From: Roseateles sp. SL47
GTDB taxonomy: Bacteria; Pseudomonadota; Gammaproteobacteria; Burkholderiales; Burkholderiaceae_C
Reading direction: 5' to 3'
Assembly: GCF_026625885.1 (NCBI RefSeq)
Contig: NZ_CP113068.1
Span: 806,001-870,000, forward strand
Length of the DNA stretch: 64,000 nt
The notes below the pieces were generated by a model. That model did not search any database, was not told the origin of the DNA, and saw only the letters and a list, made by a program, of their open reading frames with translations. The position numbers and the translations under genes were made by a program. Position 1 is the stretch's first letter; each line of letters begins with the position of its first letter. This document shows, one piece after another, positions 40,108-49,549 of this stretch.

Positions 40108-41427
40108 CCCATGCCGCTCGCGAAACTCCCAACCACCCTTGCCGATCCGCCCCTTCTGCGCCAGCCCGTGCGCCAGCGCAGGCGGCTCCTGTGCTCGGCT
40201 GTTCGCCCCGCTCTCCCACATCCCTCACCGTGGCGAAGTTCAGGAGTCGCCAGAATCGCCGGATTCGCCCGAATAGTGCCCGTGCTGCTGAGCAGCCTGA
40301 TGGCCGCCACGACGTGGGCCGCCGCCCCGTTCTCCCCATCCTCCCCGTCCGCCGCGCCCACCACGCTGACGACACCAGCCACATCTGCCCAGGCCACCAC
40401 CTCCGCGTCTGCCACTCGATCCACGCCCGATCAAGCGCCCGCAGCGGGGCCAGCAGCCGGTCCAGCAATGGCGCCCGCAGCAGCGTCGGGAAAGACGCCC
40501 GCAAAGCCGCCCGCCACATCAGCCGCCACGGCCCAGGCGGCAGCGTCGGCCACAGCCCCCGCCGCCTGCCCGACCGAACCGGCCCCCATACCGCAGGATC
40601 AGGCCGAGGCCCAAGCCAAGGATCGCGGCATCCTCTGGACCCTGACCCGCGACGGCCACACCTCCTACCTGCACGCCAGCCTGCACCTGGGCCGTCCTGC
40701 GTGGACCGCCCCCGGTCCGAAGCTGAGGCAGGCCCTCAACCAGGTGGACGCGGTTGCCCTGGAGCTGGACCCGCTGGACGCCGCCTCCTGGGTGATGCCG
40801 ACCATCCCTGAACTCACCATCGACCCGGCGCTCCAGAAACGGCTGGCCGCCCAGGCCCGCAGCGTCTGCCTGCCGGCCCAGGCCGTGGCCGCCATGCATC
40901 CGCTGCTGCAGCTCAGCACCATCACCTTGATGCAGGCGCGCGGGCTGGGCCTCGATGTGCGGTATGGGCAGGAGATGCTGCTCAGCCGATGGGCACGAGA
41001 CCGGCATCTGCCGGTGATTGCGCTGGAAACGCTGCAGGGGCAGCTGTCCGCGCTGCTGCCCGAGGACGCCGACCAGGCCCGGCATGAGCTGCGCTCCGGC
41101 CTGCAGCAGCTGGAGCGGCCAGCCGCCCTGCAGCGCATGCTCAAGGACCTGGTCGGCACCTGGGAACGCGGCGACCTGCGCCGCCTGGCCCGCTACGAGG
41201 ATTGGTGTGACTGCATCCGCGACGCCCGTGACCGCGAGGCCCTCGCCCGCGAGAACGATGGCCGCAATCCCAACCTGGCCGACCGCATTTCGGAACTGCA
41301 TCAACGGGGTCAGTCCTTGCTGGTGGCGGTGGGCGCCTTGCACATGACCGGGCCCCAGGCCCTGCCAACTTTGTTGCGGGAGAAGGGATTCGAGGTGACC
41401 CAGGTCCATCCCGGAGCCGCCAAGTGA
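40108..41427 (+). CDS. TraB/GumN family protein
   Basis: 439 residues from ATG 40108; a GTG at 40093 is possible. A hydrophobic stretch (VPVLLSSLMAATTWAAA) lies about 50 residues in, so the true start may be further downstream. A long Ala/Pro/Thr-rich linker follows. The TraB/GumN core has RGILWTLTRDGHTSYLHASLHLG, DAVALELDPLD, LPVIALETLQGQL and VAVGALHMTGPQALPTLL, including the two GxxH-like motifs thought to bind metal (Tiki-like protease fold). The role in bacteria is uncertain. Exported or membrane-anchored. Confidence 0.85.
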   Translation, partial: PMPLAKLPTTLADPPLLRQPVRQRRRLLCSAVRPALPHPSPWRSSGVARIAGFARIVPVLLSSLMAATTWAAAPFSPSSPSAAPTTLTTPATSAQATTSASATRSTPDQAPAAGPAAGPAMAPAAASGKTPAKPPATSAATAQAAASATAPAACPTEPAPIPQDQAEAQAKDRGILWTLTRDGHTSYLHASLHLGRPAWTAPGPKLRQALNQVDAVALELDPLDAASWVMPTIPELTIDPALQKRLAAQARSVCLPAQAVAAMHPLLQLSTITLMQARGLGLDVRYGQEMLLSRWARDRHLPVIALETLQGQLSALLPEDADQARHELRSGLQQLERPAALQRMLKDLVGTWERGDLRRLARYEDWCDCIRDARDREALARENDGRNPNLADRISELHQRGQSLLVAVGALHMTGPQALPTLLREKGFEVTQVHPGAAK

Positions 41428-41491
41428 ACGACTTGCGGCACACTGGCTGGCTGTCTGCCTTCATTGATCTTTTCTGATTCCGGAGCTCCGC

Positions 41492-42166
41492 TTGGCCTCC
41501 CTGCCCTCGATTCTTCAGGCCCTTTTTCTGGTGCCGCTGACCCTGTTGCCCATCATCAACCCGGTGGGCGTGGCGCCCATCGTCATCGACGCCGCAGGTG
41601 GCGACGACCGGGTACTCAAGCGCCTGTCCCGCCAGGTGGCCATCAACGGCTGGGTGGTGATCATGGCGTCCATGCTGGTGGGCACCTATGTGCTGGACCT
41701 GTTCGGCATCTCCCTGCCGGTGGTGCGGGTGGCCGGCGGCATGCTGGTGGCCTACAGCGCCTGGGTGATGCTCACCCGGCATGAAGAGGCCGACGAGGTG
41801 CACACCGCCATTGCCGAAGATGCCAGTGCGGACCTGTCGGAAGCGGAAATCGTGCGCCGCAGCTTCTTCCCCATCACCTTTCCGCTGACCACCGGGCCCG
41901 GTTGCATCGCCGCCGCGATTGCCCTGGGCGCGCAGTTCCCCCGCCAGCCGCTGCCCTATGTGATGGGCGCCGGCATCGCCGCCATTGGCGCGGCCATCAC
42001 CGCCGCCATCATCTACCTGACCTTCCGCAACGGCGGGCGTCTGCTGATGCGCCTGGGCGAAGTGGGCACCACGGTGATGATGCGGCTGATGGCCTTCGTG
42101 CTGCTGTGCATCGGCATCCAGATTCTCTGGACCGGCTGGGCCGACCTGAACCGCATGGCGGTCTGA
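41492..42166 (+). CDS. MarC-family integral membrane protein
   Basis: 224 residues from a TTG start (GGAG six bases upstream). Six hydrophobic helices with the family motif PIINPVGVAPI near the start and FFPITFPLTTGPG in the middle. MarC/SnatA proteins are inner-membrane proteins; some export amino acids. The substrate here is unknown. Confidence 0.9.
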   Translation: MASLPSILQALFLVPLTLLPIINPVGVAPIVIDAAGGDDRVLKRLSRQVAINGWVVIMASMLVGTYVLDLFGISLPVVRVAGGMLVAYSAWVMLTRHEEADEVHTAIAEDASADLSEAEIVRRSFFPITFPLTTGPGCIAAAIALGAQFPRQPLPYVMGAGIAAIGAAITAAIIYLTFRNGGRLLMRLGEVGTTVMMRLMAFVLLCIGIQILWTGWADLNRMAV

Positions 42167-42248
42167 TGGGCGGCGGCGGCGCGCCGTCCCCAGCCCCACC
42201 TCCGGGAGGACGTAGGATGGGCCACGCACCAGCAGAACGAGGTCAAGC

Positions 42249-43997
42249 ATGTCTGACAGCAGCTTCGGGGCCTTTGTGCCCGGTTTCGACTTTCTCCAGG
42301 GCCTGGTCAAGAACGCCGGCGCCGCCATCCCAGGCTTCAACCAATGGGTGGCCCCCACACTGAATCCGCAGGAACTGGAGAAACGCATCCAGGAGCTGCG
42401 GGCGGTGCAGTTCTGGCTGGAACAGAACGCCCGCATGCTGGCCACCACCGTGCAGGCGCTGGAGGTCCAGAAGATGACGCTCTCCACCCTGAGCGCCATG
42501 AATGTGCCGATGGCTGACCTCAAACAGGCGCTGAAGATGCCGCCGATGCCGGACTTCGGCGCCGCCATGAATGCCATGCGCCAGGCCGCCGCCGGCACTG
42601 GCGGGGCCAGCGGGAGCGGCACCGACACAGGCGCAGGAACATCACCAGGCGCAACGTTCTCGGCGTCGGCGGGCCGTTCGGCCGGATCATCAGCGGCGTC
42701 CTCATCGGCGTGGTCGGCGGCACCTGGGCCATCGGGGTCGGCGGGGTCGGCATCCCCCTCCTCTTCATCGGCGGGTGCCTCGTGGCCTGTCAACTTTCCC
42801 TTCAACACCAGCCGCAGCGCGACACCGCCACCGGACTCGTCCGCCGCGCATCGCGTCTCCGGAGGGCAGTCCGACGACGGCGACCCGCAGGATGCCGATG
42901 ACCCAAGGGATGCCCCTGACCCGCAGGACGCCGACGACCCGATGGACGCCGCTGACAGCGAGGCATTGGACACTGCTGAGCTGGACGGAGACGGTCAGGG
43001 CCAAGACACCGCCAAGGGCCCCGGTGGCAGCGATCCTTCCACCGGCAAGGCGCCCAAGGCGGCCCCCTTGGGCGTGGACCCGATGCAGTGGTGGAATGCG
43101 CTCACACAGCAATTCACCCAAATCGCCACCCAGGCGATGAAGGACACCCACCTGGTCAAACAGGGGCTGGATGCGGCGGGTGAAAGCCTGCGCAAGGCCG
43201 CCGCCATGCCGGGAGAAATGATGAGCCAGGCGGCCACGGTGGCGAAGGCCGCCACGGCCGCCGCTGCTGCCACGGTAGGCCAGACGGGGAAGGCGGGCAA
43301 GGGCTTGGCCGGGTCGAGGCCGTCGGCCGCTACCCAAGGCGGCGGGGCGGGTGCAGTTGCTGGAACAAGGTCCCCCCGGGCTTTGAAGGGCCGTGACCAG
43401 GGCGGCAAGCAGGGTGCTCACGCCGGTCAGGACGCCCCCGCTTCAACTACATCCCGGGGCCGAACCGCCTCGGGCCGAGCGCCATCTGCGCCATCTGCAC
43501 CGTCCGGGTCATCCAAGTCATCCAACTCATCCGAGTCGTCCAAGCAGTCCAAGCGGTCCAAGTCATCCCAGCAGTCCCAACCCTCTGGCGTGCCAGGCAG
43601 CAAGACCACCGCCAAAGCCAAGGCGCTGCCCGGCCCCCTGGCTTCCGGCGCCCGACCCCGTGCGCCAGGGTCCGCAACGTCCGCCCGCCAGTCCAGCGCG
43701 GGGCCGGTCGGCGTTCGAGCGTCAGGCGCCAAGGCTCCCGCCAATCCTCCGGCCCAAACGCCCACCACCGCATCTGCCAAAGCAAATGCGAAGGCACCTG
43801 CCAATGCGCCCGCTGCAGCCTCCACCAGAGCGCCTGCCATCGCTTCAACCACAGCCTCCACAAAAGCACCTGCACAAGCACCTGCAAAAGCACCCGCAAA
43901 AGCATCTGCCAAAGCCCCCACCAAAGCACCCGTCACATCGCCCACCAAGACCCCTGCCGCAGCCCGGTCACCCGGGACCGGACGCCGCAGCCCCTGA
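42249..43997 (+). CDS. phaM: PhaM-like PHA granule regulatory protein with extended tail
   Basis: 582 residues. The N-terminus (FVPGFDFLQGLVKNAG, PTLNPQELEKRIQELRAVQFWLEQN, MLATTVQALEVQKMTL) is the conserved PhaM helical region, and a second conserved block (GVDPMQWWNALTQQFTQIATQAMKD) appears at about 277-300. PhaM links PHA granules to DNA and activates PHA synthase. PhaM proteins are usually about half this length. Here both a Ser/Asp-rich spacer and a long Ala/Pro/Lys/Thr-rich tail (from about 360) have been added; the last 100 residues resemble histone H1-like AKAP repeats and are probably the DNA-binding part. Confidence 0.85.
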   Translation: MSDSSFGAFVPGFDFLQGLVKNAGAAIPGFNQWVAPTLNPQELEKRIQELRAVQFWLEQNARMLATTVQALEVQKMTLSTLSAMNVPMADLKQALKMPPMPDFGAAMNAMRQAAAGTGGASGSGTDTGAGTSPGATFSASAGRSAGSSAASSSAWSAAPGPSGSAGSASPSSSSAGASWPVNFPFNTSRSATPPPDSSAAHRVSGGQSDDGDPQDADDPRDAPDPQDADDPMDAADSEALDTAELDGDGQGQDTAKGPGGSDPSTGKAPKAAPLGVDPMQWWNALTQQFTQIATQAMKDTHLVKQGLDAAGESLRKAAAMPGEMMSQAATVAKAATAAAAATVGQTGKAGKGLAGSRPSAATQGGGAGAVAGTRSPRALKGRDQGGKQGAHAGQDAPASTTSRGRTASGRAPSAPSAPSGSSKSSNSSESSKQSKRSKSSQQSQPSGVPGSKTTAKAKALPGPLASGARPRAPGSATSARQSSAGPVGVRASGAKAPANPPAQTPTTASAKANAKAPANAPAAASTRAPAIASTTASTKAPAQAPAKAPAKASAKAPTKAPVTSPTKTPAAARSPGTGRRSP

Positions 43998-44043
43998 CCG
44001 TGCTCGGCGTACAGTTGTAGACCGCCTACCCCGAGGGCCGTAC

Positions 44044-45183
44044 ATGCCTCGTTTTTTCCAGGCCCATGCCACCCACCCCGACGCGCACATGGCCATGGCG
44101 CTTGCCGCCGCCCAGATCGACGGGCAGCGCGGCGACCTGACGCCAACGCTCGGTTTTCTCTATTTCACCGAGGACTATCTCCCCCAGGCCGAAGCGCTGC
44201 TGGAGGATGCCCGTCAGCGCTGGCCCGGGTGCGGATGGGTCGGTGCCTCCGCCCTGGCCGTCTGCGCGGGCGGTGCCGAATATTTCGCCGAACCCGCCCT
44301 GGCGCTGATGATGTGCGACCTGCCGCCGGACCAGTGGCAGATCTTCTCTGGCCGCCACCCCCTGCCGCAGGACTGCAAGGCCCGCAGCCTATTGCTGCAT
44401 GCCGACAGCAACACCCCGGACCTGCAGGAGCTGATTGCCGAACTCGCCGAGCGATGTAGCAGCGGTTATGTGTTTGGCGGCGTGGTGAGTGCGCGCCGGC
44501 AGGCCCTCCAGATCGCCGACGGCGTCGTGGAGGGGGGGCTGTCCGGCCTGGCCCTGCGCTCCGGCGTGCGCTGGATTTCCCGGGTCAGCCAGGGTTGCCA
44601 GCCACTGGGGCGCGAGCGCCGGGTGACCGGCAGCGACGGCACCCTGGCCACCGAGCTGGACGGCCGCCCGGCCCTGGATGCCCTGCTGGAAGACCTGAAA
44701 CTGCCCGCCTTCACCGGCGAGACCACCCCCCTTCGCCAGGCCATGCCATTGTTCCGCCGCACCCTGGTGGGGCTGAGCGATGCGCCCGGGGCCCGCAAGG
44801 ACTACGGCCCGGAGGTGCGGGTGCGCCATCTGATCGGCCTGGACCCGGCACGCCGGGGTGTCGCGGTGGCCGAACAGCTGCGGGAAGGCGAACTGCTGAG
44901 CTTTTGCGAACGCAATCCGGAAGCCGCCCGGCGGGATCTGGTGCGCATCTGCACCGAAATCCGCGCGGATGCCGAGGAAATGGGCGCCGGCATGGCCGGC
45001 GCGCTCTACATCAGCTGCACCGGTCGGGGCGGTCCCCATTTCGGGGCGCCATCGGCCGAGCTGCAATGGGTGCAGCATGCGCTGGGGGACGTCCCGCTGG
45101 TGGGCTGCTTTGCCAACGGTGAGATCGCCCATGCGCGTCTGCATGGCTACACCGGAGTGCTGACGGTATTTCTGGATGGCTGA
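44044..45183 (+). CDS. FIST domain signal-transduction protein
   Basis: 379 residues from ATG 44044. FIST N-terminal domain (GFLYFTEDY, WVGASALAVCAGG) and FIST C-terminal domain (LLEDLKLPAF near the join, MAGALYISCTGRGGPHFGAPSAELQ, PLVGCFANGEIAHARLHGYTGVLTVF). FIST is a sensory module thought to bind small ligands, often amino acids. It stands alone here without an attached output domain. A strong hairpin terminator follows the stop. Confidence 0.87.
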   Translation: MPRFFQAHATHPDAHMAMALAAAQIDGQRGDLTPTLGFLYFTEDYLPQAEALLEDARQRWPGCGWVGASALAVCAGGAEYFAEPALALMMCDLPPDQWQIFSGRHPLPQDCKARSLLLHADSNTPDLQELIAELAERCSSGYVFGGVVSARRQALQIADGVVEGGLSGLALRSGVRWISRVSQGCQPLGRERRVTGSDGTLATELDGRPALDALLEDLKLPAFTGETTPLRQAMPLFRRTLVGLSDAPGARKDYGPEVRVRHLIGLDPARRGVAVAEQLREGELLSFCERNPEAARRDLVRICTEIRADAEEMGAGMAGALYISCTGRGGPHFGAPSAELQWVQHALGDVPLVGCFANGEIAHARLHGYTGVLTVFLDG

Positions 45184-45230
45184 GGCGTCGGCAGCGTGGT
45201 TGGCGCAAGCCGACGCCTCACCGCGTTTTC
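45181..45230 (+). terminator. Hairpin terminator after the FIST gene
   Basis: TGAGGCGTCGGC (starting at the stop codon) pairs perfectly with GCCGACGCCTCA over 12 bp, with a 16-base loop and a weak TTTT tail at 45226. Confidence 0.6.
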
Positions 45231-45270
45231 CTTGCACCCGGGCGGTGCGCCGCCCGGTACAGTTCCACCC

Positions 45271-46764
45271 ATGAATGCGCCTTTGCCTGTGACCATTGCC
45301 GAGCGCGCCGCACGCCAGGCCGAGGTGGTGCGGGCGTTGTCGGCCGTGCTGCCCGCCCATGCCCTGCTGTGGAACGACGAACAGACCCAGCCGTATGAAT
45401 GCGACGGCCTCACCGCCTACCGGGAGCGACCGCTGGTGGTGGCCCTGCCGGAAGACGAGGTTCAGGTGGCGGCGGTCCTGCGCGTGTGCCATGCGCTGAA
45501 GGTGCCAGTGGTGGCCCGGGGAGCCGGTACCGGCCTGTCGGGCGGTGCCATGCCGCATCCGCTGGGCATCACACTGGGCCTGGCCCGCTTCAACCGCATC
45601 CTGGCGGTGGACCCGCTGGCGCGGACCGCGCGCGTGCAGTGTGGTGTGCGCAATCTGGCGATCTCCGAGGCGGCCGCGCCCCACGGCCTTTATTACGCAC
45701 CGGACCCCAGCAGCCAGATCGCCTGCACCATTGGCGGCAATGTGGCCGAGAACTCGGGCGGTGTGCACTGCCTCAAATACGGGCTCACGCTCCACAACGT
45801 GCTGCACGTGCGTGGCTTCACCGTGGAGGGCGAGCCTGTGGCCTTTGGCTCCGAGGCGCTCGACGTGCCCGGCCTGGACCTGCTGGCCGTGCTGGTGGGC
45901 AGTGAAGGCATGTTGGCGGTGGTGACCGAGGTCACCGTGCGCCTCACGCCAAAGCCGCAACTGGCCCGCTGCATCATGGCCAGCTTTGACGACCTGCGCC
46001 GCGCCGGAGATGCCGTGGCGGCCCTGATCGCCGGCGGCATCATCCCGGCGGGGCTGGAGATGATGGACAAGCCGATGACCGCTGCGGTCGAGGACTTTGT
46101 CCATGCCGGTTATGACCTTCAGGCCGAGGCCATCCTGCTGTGTGAAAGCGACGGCACGCCGGAAGAGGTGGCCGAAGAGATCGACCGGATGATCGCCGTG
46201 CTGCGCGCGAGTGGCGCGACTGGCATTGAAGTCAGCGAGACCGAAGCCCAGCGGCTGCGCTTCTGGAGCGGGCGCAAGAATGCATTCCCGGCGTCCGGGC
46301 GCATCAGCCCTGACTACATGTGCATGGACTCCACCATTCCACGCAAGCGCCTGGCCGATGTGCTGCTGGCCATCCAGGCGATGGAGCAGAAATACGGGCT
46401 GCGCTGCGCCAACGTCTTTCATGCGGGCGACGGCAATCTGCACCCGCTGATCCTGTTTGATGCCAACGACCCGGACCAGCTCGCCCGCTGTGAGCAGTTC
46501 GGCGCCGACATCCTGGAAACCAGCGTGGCCATGGGGGGCACGGTGACGGGCGAGCACGGCGTGGGCGTGGAAAAACTCAACAGCATGTGCGTGCAGTTCT
46601 CCCCGGAGGAGCGTGAACAGATGCTGGCCCTCAAACGGGCCTTTGACCCCCAGGGCTTGCTCAACCCTGGCAAGGTGATTCCCACGCTGCAGCGCTGTGC
46701 CGAATATGGCCGCATGCATGTGAAGCGGGGTTTGCTGTCCTTCCCCGAGCTGGAGCGATTTTGA
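45271..46764 (+). CDS. glcD: Glycolate oxidase subunit GlcD (FAD)
   Basis: 497 residues from ATG 45271; the open frame extends upstream across the terminator but without a better start. The FAD-binding_4 domain has VVARGAGTGLSGGA and the segment IGGNVAENSGGVHCLKYG; the FAD-oxidase C domain has the metal-binding HAGDGNLHPL and EHGVGVEK. It oxidises glycolate (or D-lactate) to glyoxylate in a complex with GlcE and GlcF. First gene of glcDEF; the stop overlaps glcE by one base. Confidence 0.95.
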   Translation: MNAPLPVTIAERAARQAEVVRALSAVLPAHALLWNDEQTQPYECDGLTAYRERPLVVALPEDEVQVAAVLRVCHALKVPVVARGAGTGLSGGAMPHPLGITLGLARFNRILAVDPLARTARVQCGVRNLAISEAAAPHGLYYAPDPSSQIACTIGGNVAENSGGVHCLKYGLTLHNVLHVRGFTVEGEPVAFGSEALDVPGLDLLAVLVGSEGMLAVVTEVTVRLTPKPQLARCIMASFDDLRRAGDAVAALIAGGIIPAGLEMMDKPMTAAVEDFVHAGYDLQAEAILLCESDGTPEEVAEEIDRMIAVLRASGATGIEVSETEAQRLRFWSGRKNAFPASGRISPDYMCMDSTIPRKRLADVLLAIQAMEQKYGLRCANVFHAGDGNLHPLILFDANDPDQLARCEQFGADILETSVAMGGTVTGEHGVGVEKLNSMCVQFSPEEREQMLALKRAFDPQGLLNPGKVIPTLQRCAEYGRMHVKRGLLSFPELERF

Positions 46765-47906
46765 TGAGCGCATCCGTGGACCTGGACCTTCCCGCCACTG
46801 CCGCCCCCACACCCGCCGTGCTGACCGAGGCCGTGCAGGCGCTGCAGGCCCGCATCCGCCAGGGCGGGCCGCTGCGCATCGAAGGCCATGGCAGCAAGCA
46901 TTTTTATGGCGGGGAATTGCGCGGCGACGTGCTGTCCACCCGGGCGCTCAACGGTGTGCTGGCCTACGAGCCCAGCGAGCTGTATGTGACGGCAGCCGCC
47001 GGCACCCCACTGACGGATCTGGAAGCCCGCCTGGCGGCGCAAGGCCAGCATCTGGCCTTTGAACCGCCGCGCTTCTCGGATGGGGGCCTGGGGACTGGCA
47101 CCGTGGGTGGCATGGTCGCGGCCGGTCTCTCCGGCCCGGCGCGCAGCAGCGCAGGTGCCGTGCGGGACCATGTCCTGGGGCTGACGCTGATCAACGGGCG
47201 CGGCGAGCTGCTGCACTTCGGCGGCACCGTCATGAAGAATGTGGCCGGTTACGACGTGTCTCGCCTGATGGCCGGCGCGCTGGGCGTGCTGGGCCTCATC
47301 GCCCAGGTGACGCTGAAAGTGCTGCCCGTGCCGGTGGCCAGCGCCACGCTGCGCTTTGAATTGCCGCAGGACCAGGCGCTGCTGCAAATGAACCGCTGGG
47401 GCGGGCAACCCCTGCCGATCAGCGCCACCGCCTGGTGGGATGGCGCCCTGGTGGTGCGGCTGTCGGGTGCGGAAGCGGCCGTACGTGCCGCCATGCAGCG
47501 GCTGGGCGGCGATGTGATCCCGCCCGCCATGGCCGAGCCGTTCTGGCGCGGCCTGCGGGACCATGACGACGAGTTCTTCATCGGCGCCCGACGTGCGGTG
47601 CAGGGCGGTGCGGCTTTGTGGCGCATCAGCGTGCCTGCAACGGCCCCGGCCATGGCGCTGCATGGGGAGCAGCTGATCGAATGGGGGGGTGCGCAGCGCT
47701 GGGTGGTCACGCCAATGGCGCCCTCCCAGCTCCGGGAGACGATTGCAGCGGTGGGTGGCCATGCGGTGCTGTTCCGCGCGCGGGACAAATCCGTCGGCGC
47801 ATTGACCCCGCTGTCGGCGCCGCTGGCGCGCATTCATCGGCAGCTGAAAGCCGAGTTCGATCCCCACGGGTGCTTCAACCCGGGGCGGCTTTATCCGGAT
47901 TTCTGA
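46764..47906 (+). CDS. glcE: Glycolate oxidase subunit GlcE
   Basis: 380 residues from ATG 46764 (TGATG overlap with glcD). FAD-binding domain with IEGHGSKHFYGG, ARSSAGAVRDHVLGLTLINGRG and VMKNVAGYDVSRLMAGALG, typical of GlcE. It works with GlcD and GlcF as the membrane-associated complex. Ends HGCFNPGRLYPDF, the usual C-terminus. Confidence 0.94.
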   Translation: MSASVDLDLPATAAPTPAVLTEAVQALQARIRQGGPLRIEGHGSKHFYGGELRGDVLSTRALNGVLAYEPSELYVTAAAGTPLTDLEARLAAQGQHLAFEPPRFSDGGLGTGTVGGMVAAGLSGPARSSAGAVRDHVLGLTLINGRGELLHFGGTVMKNVAGYDVSRLMAGALGVLGLIAQVTLKVLPVPVASATLRFELPQDQALLQMNRWGGQPLPISATAWWDGALVVRLSGAEAAVRAAMQRLGGDVIPPAMAEPFWRGLRDHDDEFFIGARRAVQGGAALWRISVPATAPAMALHGEQLIEWGGAQRWVVTPMAPSQLRETIAAVGGHAVLFRARDKSVGALTPLSAPLARIHRQLKAEFDPHGCFNPGRLYPDF

Positions 47907-47981
47907 GCCGTGTCCCTGGCCCCTCCCCCTCCCTGAGACCTCGCCCTGAGCTCCAGCACTTAGACCTCGGACCCTTCGTCG

Positions 47982-49226
47982 ATGCAGACTCATCTCGCCC
48001 CCGAATTCCAGGACACCCCGGAAGGGCAGGCCGCCGAGGCCATCCTGCGGCGGTGCGTGCACTGCGGTTTTTGCACCGCCACCTGCCCCACTTACCAACT
48101 GCTGGGCGATGAGCTGGACGGCCCGCGCGGCCGCATCTACCTGATCAAGCAGGTCCTGGAAGGCGGCACTCCCACGGTGACCACCCAGCAGCATCTGGAC
48201 CGCTGCCTGACCTGCCGAAACTGCGAAAGCACCTGCCCCTCCGGCGTCCAATACGGCCAGCTGGTGGAGATCGGCCGACGGGTGGTGGATGCCAAGGTGG
48301 GGCGCCCCCGCCAGGAGCGGCTGCGGCGCTGGCTGCTGAAGGAAGGGCTGACCTCCTCGCTGTTCAAGCCAGCGTTGCGCTTGGGCCAGGCCTTCCGGCC
48401 GTTTGTGCCGGCGTCCCTGCGGGACAAGGTGCCGGCCCGCGCCCCCGCCCGTGCGCATCACTGGCCGCAACGCAGCCATCCGCGCAAGGTGCTGATGCTG
48501 CTGGGCTGCGTGCAGCCGGCCATGCATCCCAATATCAATGCCGCAACCGCCCGGGTGCTGGATGCGGCGGGCATCCAGACGCTGGTGGCCGACGAAGCCG
48601 GCTGTTGCGGCGCCTTGCGCGCGCACCTGGATGACCATCACGGCGGGCTCGACGACGCGCGCCGCAACATCGACGCCTGGTGGCCGATGGTGGAGGGGCA
48701 CAACCAGCCGGTGGAGGCGATTGTGATGAACGCCTCCGGCTGCGGCGTTCAGGTGAAGGACTACGGGCGACTGCTGGCCCATGACGCGGCCTATGCGGAG
48801 CGTGCCGCCAAGGTGTCCGCCATGACCCGGGACCTGTGCGAGCTGCTGCCTTCGCTGGCCCCGGCGATCGCCCGGCGTCTGCGCCCGGGTGGCAAGCGGC
48901 CCCGGCTGGCCTACCACCCGCCCTGCACGCTGCAACACGGGCAGCAGATACGCGGCAGTGTGGAGAGTCTGCTGCGAGAGCTGGGTTTCGAGATTTCCGT
49001 GGCGCCGATGGACAGCCACCTGTGCTGCGGCTCGGCGGGCACCTATTCCGTGCTGCAACCCCTGCTGTCCAAGCAATTGCGGGAGCGCAAGCTGCAAGCC
49101 CTGGCCCCCTTGGCGGCGGACACCATCGTCTCCAGCAACGTCGGCTGCATCCAGCATCTGCAGTCGGGCACTGACACCCCGGTCCGCCACTGGATCGAGG
49201 TGTTGGATGATGCGTTGATACCCTGA
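47982..49226 (+). CDS. glcF: Glycolate oxidase iron-sulfur subunit GlcF
   Basis: 414 residues. Two 4Fe-4S motifs (CVHCGFCTATCPTY and CLTCRNCESTCPSG) near the N-terminus, then two CCG domains (AGCCGALRAH and HLCCGSAGTYS). It passes electrons from GlcD/GlcE to the quinone pool. It lies 75 bases after glcE, in the same operon. No glcC regulator or glcG lies next to it. Confidence 0.95.
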   Translation: MQTHLAPEFQDTPEGQAAEAILRRCVHCGFCTATCPTYQLLGDELDGPRGRIYLIKQVLEGGTPTVTTQQHLDRCLTCRNCESTCPSGVQYGQLVEIGRRVVDAKVGRPRQERLRRWLLKEGLTSSLFKPALRLGQAFRPFVPASLRDKVPARAPARAHHWPQRSHPRKVLMLLGCVQPAMHPNINAATARVLDAAGIQTLVADEAGCCGALRAHLDDHHGGLDDARRNIDAWWPMVEGHNQPVEAIVMNASGCGVQVKDYGRLLAHDAAYAERAAKVSAMTRDLCELLPSLAPAIARRLRPGGKRPRLAYHPPCTLQHGQQIRGSVESLLRELGFEISVAPMDSHLCCGSAGTYSVLQPLLSKQLRERKLQALAPLAADTIVSSNVGCIQHLQSGTDTPVRHWIEVLDDALIP

Positions 49227-49431
49227 GCGCGCCCCCCGGGAGCTGCGGAACCAGCATCATTCGTCGCTTTCTCGCCGCATCTCGACCGCAATCCACGTCA
49301 ATTCGAGAAAGAAGTCGCAAGCCGCATGCGGACCTGCGGGCAAACCCGGGCATAGCCCTTGCCCGGCGCCCGCACAATCTTGGTTAATAACAGGAGGGGA
49401 GCGCGCAAGCGATCCAATCAGAAAACGGAAC
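49227..49431. other. Intergenic region after glcF
   Basis: No ORF of interest; it leads into the terminator hairpin at 49432. No site recognised. Confidence 0.4.
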
Positions 49432-49466
49432 GGGCCGGTCACCCTATATGGGGACCGGCCCTTTTC
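49432..49466 (+). terminator. Rho-independent terminator
   Basis: GGGCCGGTC pairs with GACCGGCCC (9 bp) with a 12-base loop, followed by TTTTCCTTT. It probably ends the glcDEF transcript, although it lies 200 bases after glcF and only 85 bases before the next start, so it could also be an attenuator. Confidence 0.75.
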
Positions 49467-49549
49467 CTTTCCGGGCTGGCGGTTCAAGCAGCGCCCGTCC
49501 GAACGGGCGGGGGCGCGGCACCGGGGCCCGATCGGGCCATACTTCGGCC

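Noticed and set aside
44389..49190. Two long minus-strand open frames (807 and 923 residues)
   Set aside because: They are antisense to the FIST, glcD, glcE and glcF genes, which match known families on the plus strand.
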